A stretch of DNA of 64,000 nt from contig NZ_CAAKON010000002.1 in assembly GCF_901212655.1 (NCBI RefSeq), forward strand, positions 39,741-103,740. The letters are read 5' to 3'. Below, piece after piece: positions 37,594 to 45,311 of the stretch. Within the stretch, counting starts at the first letter, position 1; each line of letters starts with the position of its first letter. The position numbers and the translations under genes were made by a program. Below the pieces are notes generated by a model. The model was not told the origin of the DNA, did no database searches, and was given only the letters and a program-made list of their open reading frames with translations. Source of the stretch: Olsenella uli (GTDB lineage Bacteria; Actinomycetota; Coriobacteriia; Coriobacteriales; Atopobiaceae).

Positions 37594-38531
37594 GCACGCA
37601 CCCCCATTACGCCACCTGGAAAATTCGTCGAGCACACAAGCTGCTGGCCTCGTCGCTCCCACACCCCGTACAGCCTTTCGCCAGAGACGATGCAGACGCG
37701 CTCGCCGTCCCCAGGCTCGCCACCCTCGACCGCGCCGAGGGCGATGCGCTTGCCGCAAGAAACGTCGGTGAGCTCCTTGGCGTCGAGCCTCCGCACGCCA
37801 AGGCCCAGCGCCCTCACCGGGTCAAGGCAGCGCCCAAGGGCAAGCGCCCGTCCCTCGCGCTCGAGCTCGTCCAAGCTCACGCAGTCGCCAAGCGATACGT
37901 TGCCCGACGAGGTGCGCCTCAGGTCCGCCAAGTGGGCGGCGCTGCCAAGAGAGCGCCCAAGGTCACGCGCGATGGCCCTGATATAGCAACCCTTCGAGAC
38001 GTCAAACGAGCACACCCACGCAGGCGCCCCCTCAATGTCCTGGATGGCCAGGAGCGTGGCGCCGTGCACCGTCACAGGGCGCGCCGGAAGCTCGAATTCC
38101 TCGCCCGCGCGAGCGCGCGCATAGGACCGCACGCCACCCACGGAGATGGCGGAGTACGAGGGTGGAACCTGGTCATAGGAGCCCACAAGGGCGCCGACGG
38201 CCTCGGCCGCGCGGGAATGCTCGCGGGCAAACTCCGGCGCCTGGGCCTCCTTCGTCACGCGGCCCTCGGCGTCGTCCGTATCGGTCTCGGACCCAAAGGC
38301 GACGAGCCCCACATAGCCCTTGCGCTCGGCCGTGAGCAGTCCCATGAGGCGCGTTCCCTGGCCCACGCCAACCACGAGGACGCCAGAGGCGGCCGGATCA
38401 AGCGTGCCCGCATGACCAACCCTGCGCTCCCCCAGCGCACGGCGCACGCGGGAGACGACGTCATGGGAGGTCATGCCAACCGGCTTGTCGATGGCGAGCA
38501 GGGCGTCGATACCGCTCTGTCCGCGCTTCAT
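37590..38531 (-). CDS. truB: tRNA pseudouridine(55) synthase
   Basis: Makes pseudouridine 55 in the T loop of tRNAs. The 313-residue protein has the catalytic motif GHAGTLDPAASGVL with the essential Asp, LLAIDKPVGMTSHDVV at the start, KGYVGLVAFGSETDTDDAEG and a PUA-like C-terminus. The ATG at 38531 directly follows the upstream stop codon (TAGATG). The rbfA-nrnA-truB-ribF order is common in Gram-positives. Confidence 0.97.
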   Translation of the reverse strand: MKRGQSGIDALLAIDKPVGMTSHDVVSRVRRALGERRVGHAGTLDPAASGVLVVGVGQGTRLMGLLTAERKGYVGLVAFGSETDTDDAEGRVTKEAQAPEFAREHSRAAEAVGALVGSYDQVPPSYSAISVGGVRSYARARAGEEFELPARPVTVHGATLLAIQDIEGAPAWVCSFDVSKGCYIRAIARDLGRSLGSAAHLADLRRTSSGNVSLGDCVSLDELEREGRALALGRCLDPVRALGLGVRRLDAKELTDVSCGKRIALGAVEGGEPGDGERVCIVSGERLYGVWERRGQQLVCSTNFPGGVMGVRA

Positions 38532-39575
38532 CTAGCCCACCGCCTCGGAGCTCGGGTCCTCCGGGGCATCGAGCACCGCCTGAAGCTGCGGGAGCGCCTT
38601 AGCGAGCGCGGCGTCGATGCCAACCTCGACGGTGAACCCAGCCGCAGCCTTGTGGCCGCCGCCACCCATCGCACGCGCAACGCTCGAGATGTCCCACGCG
38701 CCCTTGGAACGAAGGTTGCCGCGCACGCGGCCATCCGGAAGCTCCTTTAGGAACAGCGCCACCTCGGACCCCTCGACACTGCGAACGACGTCGATGAGGC
38801 CGTCGCACTCGTCGGGCAAGGCTCCCGTCCGCTCGAGGTCGGCCCGCGTGGCATACGAATACGAAATGCGGCCCCTGTCGAAGGTCACGATGCGGCCCAT
38901 GACTACGCTCTCGAGGTGCAGGTACGCGAGCCTGAAGCTCTGGTACACGTTGAGGGAGATGAGCGAGGGAGACGCACCGGCATCCACCAGCATGCTCGCG
39001 CACTCAAAGGCCTCGGAGTCCGCGTTCTGATACTGGAACCTGCCGGTATCGGTGACGATGGCACAGAAGAGGCAGTTGGCGATGTCGGGCGTAATCTCAA
39101 CGCCGAGATAGAGCGCCAGCTCGGCAATGATGACGCCCGTGGCGGCAGCGTCCGGGCGCACGAGCGAGACGTCACCGAAGGGAGCGCTCGAGGGGTGATG
39201 GTCGATGACGACGACCTTGGCAGCGCGCTCGAGCACGTCCTTGCCGTTGTTGAGCCGCTGAATGATGGGAAGGTCGACGCTGATGAACAGGTCGGGGCTG
39301 CCCTCATACTCCGACGAGCGCACGAACTCGTTGGCCCCCGGCATGAAGCGATACAGGCGGGGCACCGGGTCGTCGTCGGCCAGGAGATTGGTGACCTGCT
39401 TCTGCGGCCACCGCTGCCTGATGACCTGCGCAAGGGCAAGGCCGCTGCCAAGGGCATCGCCATCAGGGTCCGTATGGGCACAGATGGCAATCGTGCGGGC
39501 CTCGTCAATGAGGGCGCTGATGCGCCCAAAAGCCTCGCGCTGCTCGGCAAAGACCTTCTCGTCTCCGGCGTTCAT
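38532..39575 (-). CDS. nrnA: DHH-family phosphoesterase, NrnA-like oligoribonuclease/pAp phosphatase
   Basis: Degrades short RNA oligonucleotides and probably 3'-phosphoadenosine-5'-phosphate. The 347-residue protein has the DHH metal motifs HTDPDGDALGSGLAL, VDLP and VIDHHPSS, and the DHHA1 substrate motif GGGGHKAAAGF. It lies two bases after rbfA and directly before truB, the usual place for this gene. NrnA is the best family match; the symbol is by family and context. Confidence 0.88.
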   Translation of the reverse strand: MNAGDEKVFAEQREAFGRISALIDEARTIAICAHTDPDGDALGSGLALAQVIRQRWPQKQVTNLLADDDPVPRLYRFMPGANEFVRSSEYEGSPDLFISVDLPIIQRLNNGKDVLERAAKVVVIDHHPSSAPFGDVSLVRPDAAATGVIIAELALYLGVEITPDIANCLFCAIVTDTGRFQYQNADSEAFECASMLVDAGASPSLISLNVYQSFRLAYLHLESVVMGRIVTFDRGRISYSYATRADLERTGALPDECDGLIDVVRSVEGSEVALFLKELPDGRVRGNLRSKGAWDISSVARAMGGGGHKAAAGFTVEVGIDAALAKALPQLQAVLDAPEDPSSEAVG

Positions 39576-39577
39576 CG

Positions 39578-40027
39578 CTATTTCTCAGCCTCGCTCTCGG
39601 CCTCATCGGCAGCCTCGCCCTCACCTGACGAGGAGGCGTCGGCCCCATCGGCGATGGGATAGCCGAACTCGTCCTTCTCGACGCCCATCGTGGGCGGCAC
39701 GACCTCGAGGGCTCGGGCGATGCGCTCGGCCTCGTCCGTTGAGGTGTCGATGACGAAGGCGAGCTCAGGTGTCACGCGCCAGCCGAGCGCATGACCGAGC
39801 AGAGAACGAATGCGGCCCTTGGCACGGCCCAGCGCGGCCATGACGGACTCGTAGCGCTCAGGCTCGCAGGTGACATAGGCGCGAACGAAGGAGCGGTCGA
39901 CGGAGACCTCACACGCCGTCAGGGTCACGAGGTCAAGGTCGGGATCGGAAATCTCGAACAGCAGGATGCTGGCGAGCTTTTCGCGGGCAATCTCTCCAGA
40001 TCGACGGGACGCAGATGTCTGCTTCAT
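39578..40027 (-). CDS. rbfA: Ribosome-binding factor A
   Basis: KH-fold protein needed for late 30S maturation and 16S 5'-end processing. The 149-residue protein starts MKQTSASRRSGEIAREKLAS, has DLVTLTACEVSVDRSFVRAYV and the segment LGWRVTPELAFVIDTSTDEAERI, then an acidic Glu/Ala tail of about 20 residues. It follows infB in the nusA-infB-rbfA operon. Confidence 0.95.
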   Translation of the reverse strand: MKQTSASRRSGEIAREKLASILLFEISDPDLDLVTLTACEVSVDRSFVRAYVTCEPERYESVMAALGRAKGRIRSLLGHALGWRVTPELAFVIDTSTDEAERIARALEVVPPTMGVEKDEFGYPIADGADASSSGEGEAADEAESEAEK

Positions 40028-40045
40028 GGCTTCCTACCTAAGACA

Positions 40046-40065
40046 GGCGGCCCCGAAGGGCCGCC
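40046..40065 (-). other. UUCG-capped stem-loop between infB and rbfA
   Basis: On the minus strand the RNA would form an 8-bp stem GGCGGCCC/GGGCCGCC closed by a very stable C(UUCG)G tetraloop. There is no T run, so it may act as an RNA-stability or processing element or a partial terminator within the operon. Confidence 0.6.
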
Positions 40066-40102
40066 ATTGGATGCGTTACACGTGGAGGGAGCGCCTCACA
40101 CG

Positions 40103-42757
40103 CTACTCGGTGCGGGCGACCTCGACGATCTTGTACCCCTCGATGACGTCGCCAGGCTTGACGTCCTGGAAGTTCTCGAGGCCAATGCCGCACTCGAAGC
40201 CGGCCTTGATGCTCTTGACATCGTCCTTGTAGCGACGCAGGGACGCGATCTTGCCCTCGAACACCACGATGCCGTCACGAACGAGGCGCACGGAGTCGTC
40301 GCGGCCAATCTCGCCCTCGGTGACCATGCAGCCTGCGGCGATGCCGACCTTGGGCACCTTGAAGGTGTCGCGGACCTCGGCGTTGCCGGTGGCAACCTCC
40401 TTCTCCGTGGGCTTGAGCATACCGATGCGGGCGGCGTCGATGTCCTCGATGGCCTTGTAGATGACGCTGTAGCAGCGAATCTCCACGCCCTCGCGCTCGG
40501 CGGCGTTCTTGGCCTTGGCATCCGGACGCACACCAAAGCCGATGATGATGGCATTAGAGGCGTCGGCCAGGGTGACGTCGGTCTCGGTGATGGCGCCAAC
40601 CGCGGAGTGAATCGTGTTGATGCGCACCTCGGACTGGTCCATCTTGTCCAGCGAGTCCTGAAGGGCCTCGATCGATCCCTGGACGTCGGCCTTGATGACG
40701 AGGTTGAGCTCCTTGACCTCAGCATCCTCCATCGTGGAGAAGAGGGTCTCGAGGGTGACGTGCTTGACGCGGTTCTGCTCCTCGATGCGCGCCTTGAGGG
40801 AGCGCTGCTCGGCGAGGGAGCGAGCCTCGCGCTCGTCGGTGAAGACGCGGAACTCGTCGCCGGCGGCAGGCACGCTCTGCAGGCCCAGAATCTCGACCGG
40901 GTCGGAGGGCTTGGCCTCCTTCACGGGGTGACCCTTCGGGTCGAGCATGGCGCGCACGCGGCCATAGGCGAGACCGGCCACGAGGGTGTCGCCGATGCGC
41001 AGGGTGCCGCGCGTGACGAGCACCGTGGCCACGGAGCCACGGCCGCGGTCGAGCTTGGCCTCGAGGACGTTGCCGGATGCGAAGGTGTTGGGATTGGCCT
41101 TCAGCTCGAGGACGTCGGCCTGGAGGAGAACGGTCTCGAGCAGGTCGTCGATGCCGATCTTCTTCTTTGCGGAGATGTTGACGAACATGTTCTGTCCGCC
41201 CCACTCCTCTGGGACGATGCCGTACTCGGTGAGCTCCTGGCGCACCTTGTCCGGGTTGGCACCCGGCTTGTCGATCTTGTTCACGGCCACGATGATGGGC
41301 ACGCCGGCGGCGTTCGCGTGGTTGATGGACTCGATCGTCTGCGGCATGACGCCGTCATCGGCCGCCACGATTAGGATGACGATGTCGGTCACCTTGGCAC
41401 CGCGGGCACGCATGGCCGTGAAGGTCTCGTGGCCAGGGGTGTCGATGAAGGTGATGGTGCGACCGTTGATCTTGACCTGAGAGGCGCCGATGGCCTGCGT
41501 GATGCCGCCGGCCTCGCCCTCGGCAACGCCCGTGTGGCGAATGGCGTCGAGCAGGGAGGTCTTGCCGTGGTCGACGTGGCCCATGACGGTGACCACGGGC
41601 GGGCGCGGAAGGAGGTCCTTCGGGTCGTCGTAGAACGTGAAGGAGTTCTCCTCCTCCTTGCTCATGACCTTAACCTCACGGCCCAGGTCATCGGCCACAA
41701 GCTCGATAAGTTCGTCGGACATGCTCTGGGTGAGGGTGAGCGGGCTACCCAGCAGGAAGAGGCGCTTGACGATATCGGAGGCGGGGACGCCCAGCAGCTC
41801 GGCGAGCTCGGCGACGGTGGAACCCGTGGGGACCTTCACCATGCCGATCTCGGCGACGTTCTGGTCGTTGGCGATGGCCTCCTCGATCGCCTGCTCCTTG
41901 GCGGCCTGCTCGGCCTGCTTCTGGCGGCGCTCCTTGCGCTTCTTGCGGCGGCCGGTGGACTCGCGATTGGCCTCCTCGACGCTCGCGCGGGCCTCCTCGA
42001 GCACGCGCTCGCGGTTGTACTCCTCGGCGGCCTTCGCCATGCGGGAGTAGCGGTCCTCGCCCTCCTCCTCGCGGTGGCCCTTGTGCTGCTTGCCGCGACC
42101 GGCCTTGGCGGCCTTCTCGGGGCTCGCCGGCGCGTTGGCGGCGGCACGGTCCTGCTGCTGCGGAGCGGGGGCGCCGGAGCGACGGCCGCGGCCGGAGCGC
42201 TCGCCGCGGCCGGAGCCGCGCTCGGACTTCTCCGGCTTCTCGGCGGCCTTCTTCGCGGCCTCCTCGCGCTGCTTCTTGAGGATGACCTCCTGCTGGGCGA
42301 TCTGGTCCAGCAGACTCGTCATGGACGGGATGGACTTCGGAGCGTTGTCGCGGACACGGTTACGCTCCTCTTCCTCCTTGCGCTTGCGCTCGGCCTCGGC
42401 GCGCTCCTCCTCGGCCTTCTTGCGCGCGGCCTCCTGGGCGGCGCGCTCGGCGGCCTCCTTGGCGCGCTCGGCCTCGCGGCGCTTCTCGGCGGCGATGCGT
42501 TCCTCCTCGGCCTTGGCCTTAGCCTCGGCTTCGGCCTTTGCCTTGGCCTCCTCCTCGGCCTTCTTGGCGGCCTCGATCTCTGCGGCACGAGCCTCGAGGA
42601 TGGGAGCCATCTTCTTGCGGACAAGGTTCACGTAGACGTCCTCGAGGGCGCTCGAGGACGTCTTAGCCGGAATCTTCATGTCGGCGAGGTGGGCGAGCAT
42701 TTCCTTGCTCGTCATGCCGAACTCCTTGGCAAGGTCATGTACGCGGGTCTTTGCCAT
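40103..42757 (-). CDS. infB: Translation initiation factor IF-2
   Basis: GTPase that brings initiator tRNA to the 30S subunit. The 884-residue protein has the N-terminal IF2N module ([20 protein letters not shown]), a long Ala/Glu/Lys/Arg coiled region (about 50-150), an Arg/Gly-rich stretch and the second IF2N region ([17 protein letters not shown]). The G domain follows with G1 [10 protein letters not shown]3 DTPGHETF and G4 NKIDKP, then domains II-IV ending [12 protein letters not shown]. No ylxR or ribosomal L7Ae gene lies between nusA and infB. The window starts no alternative shorter IF-2 that I can see. Confidence 0.97.
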   Translation of the reverse strand: MAKTRVHDLAKEFGMTSKEMLAHLADMKIPAKTSSSALEDVYVNLVRKKMAPILEARAAEIEAAKKAEEEAKAKAEAEAKAKAEEERIAAEKRREAERAKEAAERAAQEAARKKAEEERAEAERKRKEEEERNRVRDNAPKSIPSMTSLLDQIAQQEVILKKQREEAAKKAAEKPEKSERGSGRGERSGRGRRSGAPAPQQQDRAAANAPASPEKAAKAGRGKQHKGHREEEGEDRYSRMAKAAEEYNRERVLEEARASVEEANRESTGRRKKRKERRQKQAEQAAKEQAIEEAIANDQNVAEIGMVKVPTGSTVAELAELLGVPASDIVKRLFLLGSPLTLTQSMSDELIELVADDLGREVKVMSKEEENSFTFYDDPKDLLPRPPVVTVMGHVDHGKTSLLDAIRHTGVAEGEAGGITQAIGASQVKINGRTITFIDTPGHETFTAMRARGAKVTDIVILIVAADDGVMPQTIESINHANAAGVPIIVAVNKIDKPGANPDKVRQELTEYGIVPEEWGGQNMFVNISAKKKIGIDDLLETVLLQADVLELKANPNTFASGNVLEAKLDRGRGSVATVLVTRGTLRIGDTLVAGLAYGRVRAMLDPKGHPVKEAKPSDPVEILGLQSVPAAGDEFRVFTDEREARSLAEQRSLKARIEEQNRVKHVTLETLFSTMEDAEVKELNLVIKADVQGSIEALQDSLDKMDQSEVRINTIHSAVGAITETDVTLADASNAIIIGFGVRPDAKAKNAAEREGVEIRCYSVIYKAIEDIDAARIGMLKPTEKEVATGNAEVRDTFKVPKVGIAAGCMVTEGEIGRDDSVRLVRDGIVVFEGKIASLRRYKDDVKSIKAGFECGIGLENFQDVKPGDVIEGYKIVEVARTE

Positions 42758-42811
42758 ATGGTCTACCTTCCAGTGTGCGGGCGGTCGGGTGAGCGGGTGA
42801 TGCCCGCAAAA

Positions 42812-44074
42812 CTAGACGAGGGAATCGGGGTCGTCGGAGACCTCGGCATCGTCAACAAGGGCCATCTTCTCGTGGACGCCGCAGAAGCGCGAGTCCGAAC
42901 GGGCCATGTTGCGGCAGCGCTGGCCAGAGGGGCTCACGAACTCGCAGCGCTGACCCTCCTCGCCCACGAGGTCCTCGGGCTCCTGGGCCTCCTCGTGCTT
43001 CTGCTTCATCTGGGAGATGATGCCGGCGGCGAGCGTCTCGTTCTTGATGTCGATGTGCATGCCGGTCAGGCGAGCGGCGAGGCGGGCGTTCTGGCCCTCC
43101 TTGCCGATGGCGAGGGAGAGCTGGTCGTCGGGCACGATGACCGTGGCGTAGTTGTTCTCATCGTCAACGAGCACGCGGGAAACCTTGGCCGGAGACAGGG
43201 CGTTGGCGACGCAGCGGGCCGGGTCGTCACTCCAAAGCACCACGTCGACGCGCTCGCCACGGAGCTCGCCCACAACGGTGCGGACGCGGCTGCCCTTGGG
43301 ACCGACGCAGGCGCCCACCGGATCCAAGCGGTCATCCAGCGAGGAGACGGCGACCTTGGAGCGGGCGCCAGCCTCGCGGGCGACGGAGCGAATCTCGACG
43401 ACGCCGTCATAGATCTCGGGAACCTCGAGCTCGAACAGCCTGCGGATGAGGTCCGGGTGCGTGCGGCTGATGACAATGGAGGGACGCGAGTGCTCGCCGC
43501 GGACCGGCTGGACCGTGGAGTTGGGGTCGCGTACGTCGATGATGATGGCCTTGATGCGCTGATTGTGGCTGTAGCGCTCACCGTTGGGGCGCTCGTTGCG
43601 CTCCTCCGGGTGACGCTTCTTGTCGAAGTGCGGGAGCTCCGCCTCGACGCCCTCGCGAATCTTCACAATCGTGAAGTCGGGCGTGGACTGCAGCACCGTG
43701 CCGGTGATGATGTCGCCGATGCGCTGGGAGAACTCCTCGTAGATCTGCTGGCGGGCGGCATTGCGGACAATGGCGTTGATCTCGTCCTTGGCGGCGCGGG
43801 CGGCGAGGCGGCTCGTGTCCTTCGGGGTCACGTCAATCTCGTTGAACTCGGTGTAGTTTCCCTCCTCGTCCATGGAGTCGTCCACCGGGTCGAGCTTGTA
43901 GACGTAGATCTTGCCGCTGGCGCGGTCGATGGTGACCTTCGCGCCCCAATCCAGCTTGAGGACCTTCGTATATGCGTCGGCCAGGGACTGCTCGAGCCTG
44001 TCGAGGAGGTAGAGCTCGTCGATGTGCTTGTCCTGGCACAGCTGCATCAGGGCTTCGATCATCTCGGATGCCAT
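42812..44074 (-). CDS. nusA: Transcription termination/antitermination protein NusA
   Basis: RNA polymerase and RNA-binding elongation factor. The 420-residue protein has the N-terminal polymerase-binding domain (to about 130), an S1 domain (about 135-205, IGDIITGTVLQS) and two KH domains with GACVGPKGSRVRTVVGEL and LAIGKEGQNARLAARLTG. After the core, a tail of about 60 residues carries C377, C387, C398 and H401 in an arrangement that looks zinc-binding. That tail is not part of standard NusA. The gene lies between rimP and infB, as usual. Confidence 0.96.
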   Translation of the reverse strand: MASEMIEALMQLCQDKHIDELYLLDRLEQSLADAYTKVLKLDWGAKVTIDRASGKIYVYKLDPVDDSMDEEGNYTEFNEIDVTPKDTSRLAARAAKDEINAIVRNAARQQIYEEFSQRIGDIITGTVLQSTPDFTIVKIREGVEAELPHFDKKRHPEERNERPNGERYSHNQRIKAIIIDVRDPNSTVQPVRGEHSRPSIVISRTHPDLIRRLFELEVPEIYDGVVEIRSVAREAGARSKVAVSSLDDRLDPVGACVGPKGSRVRTVVGELRGERVDVVLWSDDPARCVANALSPAKVSRVLVDDENNYATVIVPDDQLSLAIGKEGQNARLAARLTGMHIDIKNETLAAGIISQMKQKHEEAQEPEDLVGEEGQRCEFVSPSGQRCRNMARSDSRFCGVHEKMALVDDAEVSDDPDSLV

Positions 44075-44108
44075 AAGGTGGTACCCCTTTCCTGAGAGGG
44101 TGTCGTCG

Positions 44109-44603
44109 TTACTTGGAAGACTTCTTCTCCGAGAAGTCGAAAATGGGCTTGATGGTGCAGCGCTTCACCTCGGCGAGCGGGATGGCAACCTCGCCCTCGT
44201 CGGTCGCGATGGCCACGCTACCCTCGCGCATGCCGAGGAGCTTGCCGGAGAACTTGCGGCGCCCCTCGGTGGCCGTCGTGGCAAGGGCAACGTTCTCGCC
44301 CGCAAAGCGCTCGAAGTCGCGCTCGCGACGAATCGGCCTCGAGAGACCGGGGGAGCTCACCTCGAGCGTGAATGACCCGGTGAAGGGATCGAGCTCGTCA
44401 AGGGCGTCAGACACCCACGAGGTCTGGGCGGCAACGTCATCGAGCCCAATGGGGCCGCGCCCCTCGTCGGCCCAGTCGATGCGCACGCGCACCGTGGGGG
44501 CCTTCGTAGCGCCCACAACCTCCACGTCGACGATGTCGACGCCGTGCCCCGGGGCAATGCCCTCGAGCCTGGCGAGGATGTCGCCGGCCTTGTCCTGTGC
44601 CAT
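44109..44603 (-). CDS. rimP: Ribosome maturation factor RimP
   Basis: Assists 30S assembly around S12. The 164-residue protein has the conserved GVDIVDVEVVGATKAPTVRV beta-hairpin, the LEVSSPGLSRPIRRERDFERF signature and an SH3-like C-terminal domain. The ATG at 44603 follows AAGGGAAGG. It leads the rimP-nusA-infB-rbfA series, 34 bases before nusA. The 184-base gap upstream shows no gene. Confidence 0.95.
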   Translation of the reverse strand: MAQDKAGDILARLEGIAPGHGVDIVDVEVVGATKAPTVRVRIDWADEGRGPIGLDDVAAQTSWVSDALDELDPFTGSFTLEVSSPGLSRPIRRERDFERFAGENVALATTATEGRRKFSGKLLGMREGSVAIATDEGEVAIPLAEVKRCTIKPIFDFSEKKSSK

Positions 44604-44787
44604 GCGCCTTCCCTTCCGCGTCAATCCAAGTGCGATTCCGCACTCAGTGCCCTTACAGACAAAGAGAAGCGGGGCGAAAACTCCACCCCACTTCCCTTCA
44701 GTCAACCCATCTAATCCTCACGAGTATAGAAAACGCACTGGTAACTCGTCAAGACTCCATAACTTATAACCCGCAGGCCCAAGACCC

Positions 44788-45297
44788 CTATTTCGAGGAC
44801 GCGCCGGAGGACACCTCCACGGTGACGGTGCTCCCCTCGTCTGCCCTCGACCCGGCACCCGGATTCGTGGACACCACCATGCCCTCGGGCTGGTCGGGAC
44901 TTGCCACCTCCACCGTGGTGGTGGCAAACCCATCGCTCTCAAGGGCCGAGACGGCGCGTTCGAAGCGCCAGCCAACGACGTCCGGCACAGACCTGCCACC
45001 CACGAGCTCGGCCTGATACGCCACGACGTAAACGATGGCGCAGAACGCCGCAACGAGTGCCAGCCCACAGATGAGCCTGACGGCGCGCTTCGTGGAGCTT
45101 CCCGCTCGCACGCGTCCGCGACCCATGCCGGAAAGACCCTCGACGACGCGCCGCGAGGCCGCGGCGCGGTCTGCCGAGGCGCGCTGCCGCCTGATCGAGG
45201 TGTTGGAACCCGATCCCGCGAGACTGCCCCCACAAGAGGGGCAACGCACGGGCAGGACGCCCTCGCCGAGGTCTGCGCCACAGTTGGGACACTTCAT
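44788..45297 (-). CDS. Zinc-ribbon, single-helix membrane protein with a PASTA domain
   Basis: A 169-residue protein. The N-terminal zinc ribbon has C3, C6, C19 and C22 (CPNCG, then CPSCG). An Arg/Ser-rich linker follows, then one transmembrane helix (about 71-97, RLICGLALVAAFCAIVYVVAY) and one external PASTA domain (about 103-165: VPDVVGWRFERAVSALESDG... to a Gly/Ser end). PASTA domains bind peptidoglycan or lipid II in kinases and PBPs. Here the partner inside the cell is a zinc ribbon, not a kinase. It follows leuS by 14 bases. Function unknown; cell-wall sensing is a guess. Confidence 0.85.
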   Translation of the reverse strand: MKCPNCGADLGEGVLPVRCPSCGGSLAGSGSNTSIRRQRASADRAAASRRVVEGLSGMGRGRVRAGSSTKRAVRLICGLALVAAFCAIVYVVAYQAELVGGRSVPDVVGWRFERAVSALESDGFATTTVEVASPDQPEGMVVSTNPGAGSRADEGSTVTVEVSSGASSK

Positions 45298-45311
45298 CCA
45301 GCTAACCCCCG

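Noticed and set aside
41429..44095. An 888-codon open frame on the plus strand opposite infB and nusA
   Set aside because: It is a shadow: low-stop frames are expected opposite G+C-rich genes. Both infB and nusA on the minus strand have full domain matches, and this frame crosses their junction with no family features.
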